DNA of 64,000 nucleotides from positions 2,997,830 to 3,061,829 of the forward strand of contig PTFA01000028.1 of the NCBI GenBank assembly GCA_003342895.1, read 5' to 3'. Below are positions 50,501 to 61,399 of the stretch, in pieces (within the stretch, counting starts at the first letter, position 1; each line of letters starts with the position of its first letter). A program made the translations under genes and the position numbers. This DNA comes from Casuarius casuarius (taxonomy: Eukaryota; Chordata; Aves; Casuariiformes; Casuariidae). The notes below the pieces were generated by a model. The model made no database searches, had not been told where the DNA came from, and worked only from the letters and a program-made list of their open reading frames with translations.

Positions 50501-53155
50501 TTGTTCTGGGCAAGTGGTGGGTTGCAGAAGGTATAGTCCTCTGACGTTCACTATATACACATACATACACTTTCCATTTCATTTACAGCCCTGGTGCCCT
50601 GTTCCTACAGTTTGCACAGACTGGGATTTGTTTCAATGGTTTTAACTGGACCACTGCTTGTTCTCTGCTTCCTGTTCCTTTGATCACAGGTTTTCAGCTC
50701 TCCCTGAGTAAGTTGTATCCTCCAAGGTGGATTTTCCCCTTTCCTGTGCTGGGCCAAAGCATCCAAATGACCTTTGATTTTTTTTTCTCTCTGTCTTCTT
50801 TTTTTTCATTTGGCCTTTTTTGTTGTTGTTGTTTCTGACTTGCCATATGTGAGATAATTGTGCCCGAAGGATTTCCTTTCAGAGTGCCTAAGCACAAAAG
50901 AAAAACACCCGGCCAACTCTTTTTCTAGAGCAGTACAAACATTTCCTTAAACCTAAGTGTCTCAGGAGAGGCATTGACAGAAGGCTCCTTTCACCCAGAA
51001 AGCCTGCTCTGTGCTGAGCTGCTGTTGAACCCTAAGCCGCCTCCTGCATTTTGACGTCACTGATGGAGAGAAAGTTTTGCCAGCAAAAGCAGTCACGTTC
51101 TTTGATTCCAGCTTTATGACAATGGAAAGGAAGCCAGAGCCAATGGCTCAGTGGTAGGTTTTATTAATGGAAAAGGGCGGTGGGAGCCAGTAACTCCTTG
51201 GCAACTTTGCTCCTTCGGCTGGTGTAAGTCTGCATTGCACTCCATGAAGTGAGGGTTACAGGCTCTCTTGTGCATAGCTTTTTGCATGCCAGTAAGCTCT
51301 TCAATAAGAAGCCCTAGACTAACATCAGGCACTTGCACAGTTGGGGAGGGCAAAGCAGATCTTAAAACCACCCATGTGATTTGATGGCCACAAGGAGCAT
51401 GCTAAGAAAATATCCCTGTGCTCTGAACTCATCTTATTAAGGGAATAAATCTGATTTCTTCTTTGAGCTCTTCTCCCCTGGGGACTGAACTGTTAACCCC
51501 CAGTTTTAATAGGTGAGTTATGTCTCTGGACAGTGAAAAACAAATTTGAGTCTTATCTTCAGGAGTTTCCAAGAAAAAAGGAATTGTACCCTCTCCCCAG
51601 TATAGCTGCACTTCCAACCACTTCTGTCCATCACTGCACTAATGGTGGGGTAACTTATCAAGAAGAAGGAGAGATCATTTTTCTCAGATTCAACATGGTT
51701 GTGTGGTGGGAAAAGGGCTTTTGACCCTGAATCCCACTTTGTGGAAGAAGCAGCTAGGAATTGCCCTTTCTGCCTTCCTTGCTCTGTCACTGTCACTGAC
51801 AGCAAATACCTGTAACTTGTGCTCCAAAACAGAAAAGATTCCCACTCCACAGATTGCTGTGTAATGATAGTGACTGGTGGAGGCACCCACTGCACCAGTG
51901 GCCAAGGAGGACCAAAATCAAGGTAAGGAGGAAGAAAGCCATGAGCTTGTCTGGCAGATAGGAAAGAAGGTGAAAATGTTGGCTCACTTGGAGAGAAGCT
52001 GGGAGAGGGCCAGGTGGCTCATTCTTGCTCCACACACATGTCACAGAGACTGGTTACAGCTCAGAGACCCTGGGAGCTCCTCCACTTTCCCCTTTGGTTT
52101 ATGAGGCCCAGCACCAGGCACTCTCGTTGCTACATAACTGCAGTGAATAGCAATTACCGGAGTCGGACAGTTGCTCATTGACCTTTGATGGGCACCAGTG
52201 AGGAAGTAAGTACATAAAACATGTCCTGAGCAGGATTTATAACACTCCCAAAAGCACTTTTCAATGAGGCTCTAGCCATAGAGGATATGATATTCCTGCA
52301 CAGAAAATCATTGCAGCAAAGTCTAGCTAATGTCAATAAAAATCTCAAACTCCAAGTAAGCACAGCTTCATAGGGTTATTGCATTATTATTCATTCATTG
52401 ATAAGGTCTTACAGCAAAATTATTAGGAAAGCTAGTGGGAATTTCACATGAGCAAGGCCAGGGGGTTCGAACTCTTAAAGACTGTCCAATTCCTTTTGTC
52501 AGTCACTGCACCTCACAATGACCCACTGACACAGGAATGCTCTGGAGCTGCTCCGTCTCTGAGCCCGAGTATTCATTCCAGCTATAATCGAGCCTTCAGA
52601 TACAGCAAAGAAATCTGGCTTAATTAAAAATGCATACCCTTTTAACCCACAGGCACAGTGCCATGAAAACAAAACAAACAAAAACCAACAGAAAAGCCCT
52701 GGTAAATAAAACCAGGGTGCATCTGGTGAGTTCTGTGTGGCTGCTACAGGGAGTGAGCAGTGTAACTCTGCAGCTGCCCAGGAGGCCCCAGGATGCACAC
52801 GCTCGCAGCAACGCACCTCAACTGCTCCACGACTTCAGCAGAGGATTCAAGAACTGGCAGGTCTGAAGCCGCCAAAGTGTATCCAGAGCAAGGTCCCTGT
52901 TATTCTTTGACACTAAACCAAGTTAATTAAGTGATTGTAGGATTAGCAACCAGCATATTTAATTTGGCAAGGTCTTTGTCAAACTGCCTAATCAAAATTA
53001 GCTCCAGGACTTCTCTGCTCTCAGAACTCATCTGGATTGTGTAAGAGGCCTTCCTGCCTGGCATGGTTCAGAAAATTTATAACTTAATCTATCTACAGTA
53101 AATCGGTGAGCTTTTGTATCACTTCATCTGGAGCATTTTTCACTTCAACAACTAC
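47560..53155. other. Non-coding DNA, no gene seen
   Basis: About 5.6 kb without a supported gene. Frames up to 125 codons (51,518-51,895, minus) overlap several others in both directions. There is a pyrimidine-rich stretch with (GTT)n at about 50,770-50,835. No repeat family was recognised. Confidence 0.45.
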
Positions 53156-53160
53156 CCTCG

Positions 53161-53171
53161 CCCCCCCCCCC
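53161..53171. repeat. Poly-C run
   Basis: Eleven consecutive C bases followed by ACAC. It is a homopolymer tract and its length is prone to sequencing error. Confidence 0.9.
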
Positions 53172-53479
53172 ACACTTCTATTAATTACCTGTCTCTTTGA
53201 TTTTTACTCATTGCAGAGAAAAAAACATGCTTTAAGACATGCTTTAGGTGTGATGTTTTATTCCCTGTTTGTACAGAAAGGGAGATTTCTTTTGAGTTAA
53301 ACATCCCTAATATTTGCAGCTATAGAAAACAGATTTCAAAAGAATTCTTTCAAAGAAACCTTTCAGATAAGAAAACAACAATTTATTCCTTTCTTTCTGA
53401 GAAGAAATAAAACATTATCTCTCTCCCCGAAAGCACAGCACTTTAAGTAACTATAAATCTTTAAAATGTGCATAGAAAA

Positions 53480-54240
53480 TCAACTACACTGAGATATGTT
53501 TTATAAATTGGCATTTGGGGGAGTTGCTTTAAATGTCCAGGGATTTGGAATTTTTATGACTTGGAGCCAGATTCATGCAGATAAGTTTGATATATGGAAG
53601 TTTCATATTTTGGGGGTAAATTCTAATGTTCCCAATATGCCATTCACATTATTTACTGCAACTCGAGACCGGAATTTATAGAGTGCTATTAAAATGTCTC
53701 AGTTTATGCTGGATCTTGATTGCAGCTGGATTCGCCTGTATTTTTATATTATTTTTATAGAATGAGGAAGAATGTGGCTGTGCATCCCAGCACGTGAATG
53801 AGTTTATCAAATAGGAGGTAGCAGCAGGAACAACAGGAGATCGCATTAGAGTGTCGAACTTCTGGTTGGCAGAAGCACGTTAACCTCTCATTCATGTCAT
53901 TGGGTTTAACACTCTAACTTTGTAGTAAAAGCGTCTTCTCCGAGCCCGGGTTCATAAAAGTGTTATTGGTCCTTGATGTTCCCAGCAGAGGATAGCAAGG
54001 AAAACACAGCCCTGAATAGCTCACATTGATTGCTGCAAATACAGAGCAGGAGGGTCAGCACCATTTCCCAGCTCAGCGCCAGTGTTGTAGAACTGAACAG
54101 CTATTCATAGCTACTGGACTAACTCCAAGTCATGAGTGTAAATTTACTTGTATCATCTTTGCAGAGAGGAATTGTAGTCCCCAGTGCCTTCTGCTTGATT
54201 TGGATAGACTGTTTATTTGTTTAGTCCTGTAATGATATTA
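53480..54240. promoter_or_regulatory. Candidate distal regulatory block (unproven)
   Basis: The texture differs from the DNA to the left: few simple runs, AT-rich but with embedded transcription-factor words. These include AGATAAG (GATA-type, about 53,580-53,586), GCACGTGA (E-box, about 53,791-53,798) and ATTGATTG (PBX-type, about 54,026-54,033). This is a pattern judgement with no conservation data. No coding exon was seen. Confidence 0.2.
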
Positions 54241-55125
54241 TCCACAGGGCTAGAGCCACACAGGGAGGATTAGGAATTCCTGGAGGAGAAACTGTGTGTT
54301 TATTACCGTGACAGCCCTTTGTGACACAAGCCAACAGTTACTTGTATTTGCTCTTACCCTCTCCAAAAACTTGGAGCTTGTCGTTGAGCGTGTAGGATCG
54401 ATCTCGCAAAGGCACAAAGGGAAGAGGCTGTTGCAGGGAAAGTGGTGGGATTAGTATGCTAAAAACTCCCTCCCTGGCCATCTGCAAACAGCTCTATCTC
54501 AGGGTGCTTTTAAATGTAAATGGCTGGGGGGGCGGGGGAGAAAGAGAGCAGCGACTGAAGTCTTTCAAAGAATATTAACATTCCCAAACCTGTGCATTTA
54601 ACCTGTCCTTCAGGAACATGTAGCTGAGATTTTAGCCATTCCAAAGGAAGCCCTGAATTCCTAAAAAAGCACTTGCAGAGTAAGCTCTTGCAGATATGTG
54701 CACGAGCCCAATTAAAGTGGGAGAGGAGGCAAGGAGGGAGACTCTTTTTTTTCTCTGTTTCCCTTTTTTTTCTTTTTCTATTTTAATAAATATTTAGGCA
54801 TGGAAAAGGAGGAAAAGGCCAAAAGTAACAAAGAACTTTAGGTTGTTTAGATTGCTTGGAAACTCCCTCTTTGCAGCTGACCATTGCTACATACAGGTTA
54901 ATTTCCACATGGCGCTGGAGAAACTCTATCCCGGGTTTGTGAAGTATGGGTCAGCCGAAGCATGTTAATCTGTTTAGCATGTGTGCTTCGCGGAGGTGCC
55001 AGACCACCGCCGTGCAAGAGCAGAAGCAGCAGCAGACACAGTCCTTGGGGGTAGTTAATAAAGACTTTAAGGGAAATAAGCTTATAAAGGTTTCAGTTTG
55101 CGCACTGCGCCAGCTTTGGACGTTT
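54241..55125. other. Non-coding DNA grading into CpG-rich sequence
   Basis: Contains a T-rich pyrimidine stretch (about 54,744-54,784) and a G-run (about 54,524-54,538). The part at 54.9-55.13 kb has a 62-codon plus-strand frame with a Gln-rich patch and no recognisable family. Confidence 0.4.
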
Positions 55126-55129
55126 AAGG

Positions 55130-55320
55130 CTTGAAGCCGCGCAGATCAGGAAGTTGGGGAGGCTCCGGGCTGCTCCGGGCAGCCTCAGGAGGGCGCGGAG
55201 CGCTCCTCGGGCCGGCAGCGGCGCTCGGGCCGGCAGCGCCTCGAGGTGCCGCCGGTACCTCGCCTCAGTCCGCGGCCTCTCGGGCGCATAGCCGCAAGCC
55301 GAGCTGGTGGGTTGGACACC
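55130..55320. promoter_or_regulatory. Small CpG island with a 15-bp direct repeat
   Basis: A sharp jump in GC and CpG density relative to its flanks. CTCGGGCCGGCAGCG occurs twice (55,206-55,220 and 55,224-55,238). No TATA box or exon was recognised. It could be a minor promoter or an outlier of the CpG-rich domain to its right. Confidence 0.5.
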
Positions 55321-57190
55321 ATGCGAACCGCTAAATGAGATAATAGCAAATAAAACTTTATGAGTCTGCTCCTATAGCCTCACACAATGCAGACTAATCA
55401 GCGTCTCGTTTCTCGCTCAAGGATAGGTTGCGAGGCATGCGGCGCTGGGGCTGATGTTCCAGTTCTCTCATCATCTTTTATTTTCCTTTGAAATGTTAGA
55501 CACTTATTAAAGCATTTTTAAATAATCAAAATATTTGTTGATGAGTATTTATTTTGACAAGGGTTTTGGTTTGGCTTTCAACTTCCCGTTCAGCTATATA
55601 GACTGCAGTATTAATTTGTTATAAAACCAAATGTGGTTGAGATTATTGTGCCCCAGCTCTGGAGATCAGTCATTCGGGAGAGGTTTCTCTGGTAGATGAA
55701 ATGAGCAGTCACAAGCACATCTATTTCCATTTTTCCGGCATGCTTCTCTGTGCTATCACCATATGTTCCTCAGAGCCAAAGGAAGCTGACTATCGCTCGA
55801 GAGGAAAAGTGTCCCATGAACAGATACATTTACTTGTTATATCTAGCCACCATCCAGGAAAAAAGTAAATTCACGCAAACTAATTTCCCGATCCTTGCCG
55901 TATTTAAGCAGACGGCCAAGCAGGCGCTGCACATCAAGAATCAAAAACATTTCCGTCAAAAAGGCATGAATTCATGCCTTAGATTTCGGATATGGGTGTT
56001 TCAGCCCATGGGAGGGCCCGTAACAGCTTGCTTCACCGAAAGCAGGGTCCTCAGCTCCTTCCTGGGAACGACCTCCTTCTCTCACGACGGGCACTTAGAC
56101 CCAGTCCCTGGAAATTATCAGTGAGTTTTGGAAATCGTGACCGTACAAGATGTTTTCTTCCCTCCAGACCTGGACTTTCATTTCTATTCTTTGAAACGTT
56201 CTCGTTGCGCAGGATCGCAAAGGAAGAGCCAGTGCTAAGAAAAATCGGAATATAACCTGCAGCTACCCTGGGAAACTGCTGCCGGCTTTCCTGATGCACA
56301 GCGGACCGGCTTCGGGTCATATTTTCAGGAACAAGGACGTTAATTATTTTCCTTTTTCTAACCGGCATTTCTTTGCTTAAGGGGAAACAATGGCCATGGT
56401 CTCCCTCCTGTATTTGCCTGCCTACGTGACTCGCACTCGTTCGGGGTGAGGCTGGGATCGGTCTTTCGGTGGATGAGCTCTGCCAGCTCCCTCGCTTTCC
56501 CTGAGAGGAAAAGATCGCAAATTTTTTCTTCCCTCGAAGGCCGCGGCTGCGTAGGCCTCCCTTTAGGTTGCTTGCCCTTTCATGACATCTGCAGTAGGTT
56601 GCTTTCCCATGCGAAGTTTCTCTATAACAATCTTGGTCATCCTTTTTTTGGTTTTATAACCTCCGCACGTATATTTCTCGTCACCGTTTTGCATTAATAA
56701 GGGCCTTCCCTCCATATAGAGTAAGTGGGCAGGGTCTAAAAAGGGTGTTCGCTCACGTCTTAATGCATTTTGTTACTGCCACCTGCCCTGGAAGACATTT
56801 GCATTTATCATGACAAGGGCTAAAAGCCATGTAACACCGCCAGCAAAACACAGGACACTGAACATCGAGTTTCCTGAGGCCGGGGGAGTGGGAGGGGGAG
56901 ATATCAATTACGCCAGAACAGAATCTCCCTTAATTTGCTCTTGCTTTTCACATAGATACACATGCACACATTTAAAGACTACACAGGAAAAAATATGTAT
57001 ACGAGGTGTAAAATTTCTGATACGAAACCTCGCCTCATTCTAATGTTCCCGTCAAACTGTAGGCAAAGCCAAGTGTTATTTTCTTGGCGGAGCAGGGAAG
57101 GATTGTGTCTCTGGGTTAGCGTTTGCCTTAGTGTAAGAAGTACTTTTCCATCTAAGATACTTGATGCTCTGATGTACCCTTAGAAAGCAG
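55321..57190. other. Mixed-composition non-coding DNA with scattered CpG
   Basis: CpG is less depleted than in the first 50 kb, but there is no true island. A 124-codon plus-strand frame (55,750-56,124) overlaps other frames and has no family resemblance. The 20-bp palindrome in it is listed separately. Confidence 0.4.
55961..55980. repeat. Perfect 20-bp palindrome
   Basis: AAGGCATGAA at 55,961-55,970 is followed immediately by its exact reverse complement TTCATGCCTT at 55,971-55,980, with no spacer. It contains an EcoRI-type GAATTC centre and two CATG words. It could be a dimeric factor site or chance. Confidence 0.95.
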
Positions 57191-57197
57191 TCTTGTC

Positions 57198-57216
57198 CTC
57201 TCTCTCTCTCTCTCTC
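57198..57216. repeat. (CT)n microsatellite
   Basis: About nine uninterrupted CT dinucleotides. It is a GAGA-type tract just left of the CpG-rich domain. Confidence 0.9.
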
Positions 57217-57855
57217 GAAAAGAAGCAGAGATCTCCCCGACAAATGCCTGCCGTTGCTCCTGTCTCCTGGCAGACCTTCTCTGTCCTTCCCAGCTAGGCA
57301 CGGCCCTCCCGAGCAGGGGGTGAGCGGGGCTGCACAGCGCTTCGCGGGGGCTACACCGTTGCAGTTCGGACCATTAAAATTCTCTTTATTGCTTTAACGG
57401 CCTACAGCCTATTTTCTTTTCCTGACGGATTCAATCGGAGCTATTTTATTTGAAACAGTCACTGTATGACCTGACTGCATGCCAAGTGAGGTTCATGCAA
57501 AAGGAAGTTTAACAATAAGGTTCGGAGAAGTATGTATTCTTCACTTGAAACGTTCTCCCGATCGGAAACAAGGGCATTCCTTACCCGGCAGCTCTGCTCC
57601 CGGGCATCGCTACTTTTTTTTTTTTGAGCGAAATATTACTACTTTTACTTCTAGCAGCAGTGCTAAATCAGGAAAATGAGATGCCGTCTATTCTAGTTCA
57701 TGCATGATCAAAATAGTTTATTTACGTTTGAACAACAGAGACTTTATTTCAGATAGCCTCGTCTGTTTTTGAGACCAGAAATACGGCGAGGTTACTTAAA
57801 CATATCAGGCTAAATATCCAGAACTGATGATTAGGGAAACTCAGCCACTTCACCT
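57217..57855. other. Transition DNA, no gene seen
   Basis: CpG-containing patches (about 57.23-57.36 kb) alternate with AT-rich sequence. A run of ten or more T lies near 57,615. No exon was recognised. Confidence 0.4.
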
Positions 57856-57859
57856 GTGA

Positions 57860-58760
57860 TGGCACTGCCCGGAATTTGTACAGCCGTAAGCGCTCCCCGA
57901 AGACTGAGTGGCCCGGGGAAGCTTTCTGTCACGCTAACAGGCAAGACGGATGTGGGGTCACACGGAGTCAGGACGCTGTGCCTAGAAACGACGCAGACAG
58001 GCCCGGAGCGGTGCCGCGGGCCGCGGCGGGCAGGACTGACATGGGCGCGCTTCTCCCTCGCTTGTGCCTGTCCCCGCCACGACGTACAAGCGGCGGGGCG
58101 GAGGGGGAGAGGCGGTGACAGGGGCCGGGGGACACGCTGTTCCCAGACAAACCTCGTGAGCTGACGCTGGCTCCTCGGGCCGACACCCCGAGCACCATGT
58201 CACCCGTACCGCCGGCACCCCGCCCCCGGGCAGACGAGAGTGCTCGGGAGCAAAAAACACCCCGAAATTAGGACGTCAACTGGGATTTCACCACATGCAC
58301 GAGGCGGGGCTGGCGGACGTCCGCCCCGCCGCGAAGAGGCTGCGGCCCGACGGCCACGGCAGGACCTGAGGCGAGCCCTCGCCACCAGCTCCTACCTGCC
58401 GGCCGGCTTCGCGCGGTGCGGGCGGGTCGCGCCGCCCTCGGCGTCGTGGCGACGATCCTTCGACGGGGCCCGAGCAGGGCGTCCACGGCTTTCGTGGCCT
58501 CCCCGCGGGCAGCGGCCTTCCGTGAGGGGCGCGGCGGGGCCGCTCCCCGCGTCGCGCGCGGGAGTGAGCGGGAAGCGCGAGGCGAGCGGGGGCGGTTGGG
58601 CGGGAAGCGCGAGGCGGGCGGTTGGGCGGGAGGCGCGAGGCGGGCGGGGGCGGTTGGGCGGGAGGCGCGAGGCGGGCGGTTGGGTGGGGACGGTTGGGCG
58701 GGAGGCGCGAGGCGGGCGCCAGGCCCTGAGGCACTTGCCGCGGTTTTCGCGAGGCTCGGA
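57860..58760. promoter_or_regulatory. CpG island
   Basis: About 900 bases of high-GC, CpG-rich sequence. Long frames are open on both strands in several phases (up to 217 codons on the minus strand), rich in Arg, Pro, Gly and Ala. They reflect composition, not coding. It contains the minisatellite at 58,570-58,718. Right of it, 'cccaataaattccc' (about 58,793-58,806) has a CCAAT-like word. No transcription start can be placed. Confidence 0.75.
58570..58718 (+). repeat. G-rich minisatellite with alternating unit lengths
   Basis: Six units built on GGGCGGGAGGCGCGAGGCGG. Full units begin at 58,570, 58,598, 58,624, 58,656 and 58,696, with a short 14-base unit at 58,682. Units of 26 bases alternate with longer ones (28 or 32) that carry an extra GGGGGC before the GGTT end. 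The later copies are nearly identical to each other. Many GGG runs make quadruplex formation on the plus strand possible. Confidence 0.9.
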
Positions 58761-59460
58761 GGGCAAACGGCATTAGCAAATCCAATACTCTGGCCCAATA
58801 AATTCCCCCGGCGAGTTGCGGAGCCGGTTTCCCACTTTAGGAGCTGTCCCCGCGTAAAGAGGTATTTGGGTTGTCTCCGAAATAATAAATCCCAACAGCA
58901 GACAATAAAATTTACTATCACAGGAGTAACAGAAGCCTAAAATATTCCGAACATGTTCCTTGAACAAATAACATAATCCCTGGCACACTGGAACACATGG
59001 TTTGCTTCAAACATGTTTCATTTTGTCATCGCATTGAGTGTACAGTATTTCTCTTTGGGTGCAAGAGTGATTGATATCTTTGGAAGAATTGTTTGTAAGA
59101 ACATGAAAGTTGCCAAAGCAAACACGTTGGAGGGAAGTGTGCAGAAGGGGGAGCAGAAGTATTTGGAGTAGATCTGGGTTTGGGGAGTTCACACAGAGGT
59201 GAGACAGCTAGATGTAGAACAAATAAAAACATTCTGCACACTTCATCTAAATAAATTATATACAAAAATTGCCCTTTCATAGACGGCAACAGTGCAGTTA
59301 CCACGCTTCCCTTATGCCCCTATAGAATGTGGGCTGGAAGCCAACTTTCTTCAACTAATGATTTGTAACTTTTGCTCCCCTTGAATGAATCTATTAATAT
59401 TTAGATCTCTCCAATTCTACTTCGTAAGAGCTGTCAGCCTTGTTAAACAAAATAATCTAT
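58761..59460. other. AT-rich spacer between CpG islands
   Basis: Composition drops sharply to AT-rich at about 58,860. Short minus-strand frames occur (58,773-58,988; 59,026-59,304) but none is recognisable. If the exon-like segment just to the right is real and on the minus strand, this spacer would be the start of its downstream intron. Confidence 0.4.
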
Positions 59461-59464
59461 TTAC

Positions 59465-59709
59465 CTTCTGTTGTACGTGTCCGGCAGTGGCTTGCGTGGC
59501 TCGATGATGTACGCTAATAGGTTTTTCTTACGCTCCGCTGCATCGGCCAAAGGCAAAACTTCACATATTTTGATCTTTCCTTTTTAAAAATGATGTTTGA
59601 CAAAACTCATTAGATCATGCAAACTTTGGGGTGTTAATTTAATAACTTCCATTCCTGGAGGACAAATATTTATTTTAATTTCCCTTTTATCTCTTTCTGC
59701 CATCAACAT
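59465..59709 (-). pseudogene. Exon-like minus-strand segment with one in-frame stop; product unknown
   Basis: On the minus strand a pyrimidine-rich stretch ending in cgccag (acceptor AG at 59,711-59,710) precedes an open frame starting ATGTTGATGGCA at 59,709. The frame runs 41 codons to a TAA (plus 59,584-59,586), then continues in the same phase for 39 more codons to a good donor, AGAAG|GTAAAT (GT at 59,464-59,463). The composition looks protein-like: charged at the start (AERDKREIKI), then ICPPGMEVIKLTP, then after the stop KICEVLPLADAAERKKNLL and EPRKPLPDTYN. The stop sits in a TTTTTAAAAA run, so it could be a sequencing or allelic error, or true decay. I recognise no family. Chance remains plausible for two frames of this size. 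It could instead be a conserved non-coding element. Confidence 0.25.
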
Positions 59710-59799
59710 CTGGCGAAAGTAAGAAAGTCAGTCACAAAAGCAGCCAGACCGCACGGGTACTTTCACCGCATTTTCACAGAAGACGCGATTTTCAGAAAA

Positions 59800-61260
59800 G
59801 CTTGCCCCTGCTCCTCCTCCCCTCACCCCCCCCAAACACCCCCATCCCCGCGGTAGCCCCGGCAGCCCTGCCCAGCGCGGGCACCGCCGCGCAGCGCACA
59901 GCGGCCCGGCAGCGCCCGCACGGCTGCGGCGGCGCCCGGGCGCAGGTCCCGGCTCATCCTCCCCGCCTCGGCCTCTTGCTCGTGCGACCCGCTGGAATTT
60001 TCCGACATTTGGTTAAAAAAATAATAATGATTCCCAGCGCTAGCAAGGAAGCTAGCCCCACAACGCCCACAAGGAAGGCAATGTGAAGCATGTAAAATGT
60101 AGACAAACAGCTCAGCCACCTGCTGACTGCGACGCACTACCGGGCGGACCGGGGGCTGCGCAGGGCCGCGGGGAGCGTCCTCCGCCGCCGCCGATCGCCT
60201 GGCTCCGGCACGGGGAAGGTCGCCGGCGTCAGGGCGTCCCCTGGGGCTCCAGAAGCGCAGAGACTGGCCCTGGGAAGATCCGGCGCTCTGTGACATTCAG
60301 TGAACTCGCTGAAATCGAGTGAAATTAAGCGAACTCTCAGCTGCCCGTGGATCCTGCAGGCCGGGCACCCGGGCTGCGGGCACCCGCAGGCAGCGTTTGG
60401 CGGGCAAGGGCCGCACCGGGAGCCCCAAGTGCCGAGGGGCCAGCGCGGGCCGGGGCCGGGGCCAGCACAGCCCCAGGGCAGCCGGGCTCCAGGCTTCACA
60501 GTTTTTGTCCCTCAGACTCGCTACTGGGTACACGGGGATTGGATGTGATGCAACGTGTGCATCTCCCAGTGCAAGGGAGGGCAGGGGAAGGCACGCCTCG
60601 GGACAGCGAGGGAGACCGGGACACCTTTGAGGTCCTTCCCGGAGCTGCCCCTCTTCCCACCTGCCTACTTACCTGGGGGCCGGGCAAGGGCCCGAGGCCA
60701 CCCCCGTTTCCCCCCGCGGCGGTGCCGTCCGTGCGCAGGGGCAAAGAGCAGTGCGCCCATCTCCCCTTCCTGCCGCAGACGGGACGTGAAGACGGGGGCT
60801 CTTGGAGGCTGCGAGAGAAGAGGAGCTGCTACATGGTTGTCTAATGCTTGGCGGTCCGGGGGATACCGACCATCCTGCTTCGCCGAGGCTGCCAGGGGCC
60901 TCTCCCGGGGGGGAGCGCGGAGACCGGGCCGCGGGGACTTGATCCTGGCACACGCGAGTGTCTCTCCAGGAGGCCTCACCGCACTGCGCTACAAAAACCA
61001 GCCAAACACAAAAAAAGCGCCCCATCCCAACTTCACCCCGCTGCGCTAACGCGTGCTGCGCTGCAGGCACCAGACACGGGCGGGGGAGGCTGCGAGCCCC
61101 TCCGCACCTCGGACCCTCGGGCCGCGCTGGGAGCCGCGGGGGAGCCGCGCCGAGGGGCGCCCGGGGAAGCGGCCGCGGTCAGCGCGGGCCTGGGAGCCGC
61201 CTTTCGGGGGCTGCCGCTGGCCGAGCCGCCAGAGCGGGCTGTTTCCAGGCACTTCGGTCA
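59800..61260. promoter_or_regulatory. CpG island, split by a short AT-rich block
   Basis: High GC and CpG at 59.83-59.99 kb and 60.12-61.26 kb, with an AT-richer insert at 60.0-60.12 kb holding the transmembrane-coding frame. Overlapping frames of 100-165 codons on both strands in most phases are composition artefacts. The span is large enough for one or more promoters, but no start site or direction can be read from it. Confidence 0.75.
59954..60091 (-). CDS. Small minus-strand frame encoding one transmembrane helix; unknown
   Basis: A 45-codon frame from ATG at 60,091 to TGA at 59,954-59,956. Residues 2 to about 27 are strongly hydrophobic, with LHIAFLVGVVGLASL followed by a run of isoleucines. 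A basic tail follows (KCRK, then SKRPRRGG). This is the expected layout of a single-pass membrane segment with a positive cytoplasmic side. The frame stays open upstream of the ATG for about 15 codons with a weak possible acceptor, so it could instead be an internal exon. It sits 245 bases upstream, in minus-strand terms, of the exon-like segment at 59,465-59,709, and the two could belong to one gene. No good donor word follows it. I recognise no family. Confidence 0.2.
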   Translation of the reverse strand: MLHIAFLVGVVGLASLLALGIIIIFLTKCRKIPAGRTSKRPRRGG

Positions 61261-61395
61261 CATCCAGCCCGTAAATTAAAGCATCTGCGTGCAGCGCGCT
61301 GGTGTTAATGAAGAGAACATTTTCCTCCTCCCTCCCCCCGTCAGCACCAATCTTTTATTCCCGTTTGCGATGACAAAGCCCCTATATCATACGGG
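61261..61395. promoter_or_regulatory. AT-rich motif-bearing block between CpG islands (candidate)
   Basis: A short island of lower GC inside CpG-rich DNA. It contains a CCAAT-type word (CACCAATC, about 61,346-61,353), an adjacent TTTTATT homeodomain/HOX-type word and GACAAAGCCC. Such abrupt low-GC blocks inside CpG domains are often conserved elements. This could not be tested here. Confidence 0.2.
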
Positions 61396-61399
61396 GAAG

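Noticed and set aside
52440..52480. A 'ggttcgaac' word resembling a tRNA T-arm
   Set aside because: No matching acceptor, D or anticodon arms could be found around it.
55750..56124. 124-codon plus-strand frame
   Set aside because: No recognisable domain. It runs through the perfect palindrome and overlaps other frames in both directions.
58268..58940. Frames of 165-217 codons over the CpG island
   Set aside because: They include translations of the minisatellite and are open in several phases on both strands, so they are compositional.
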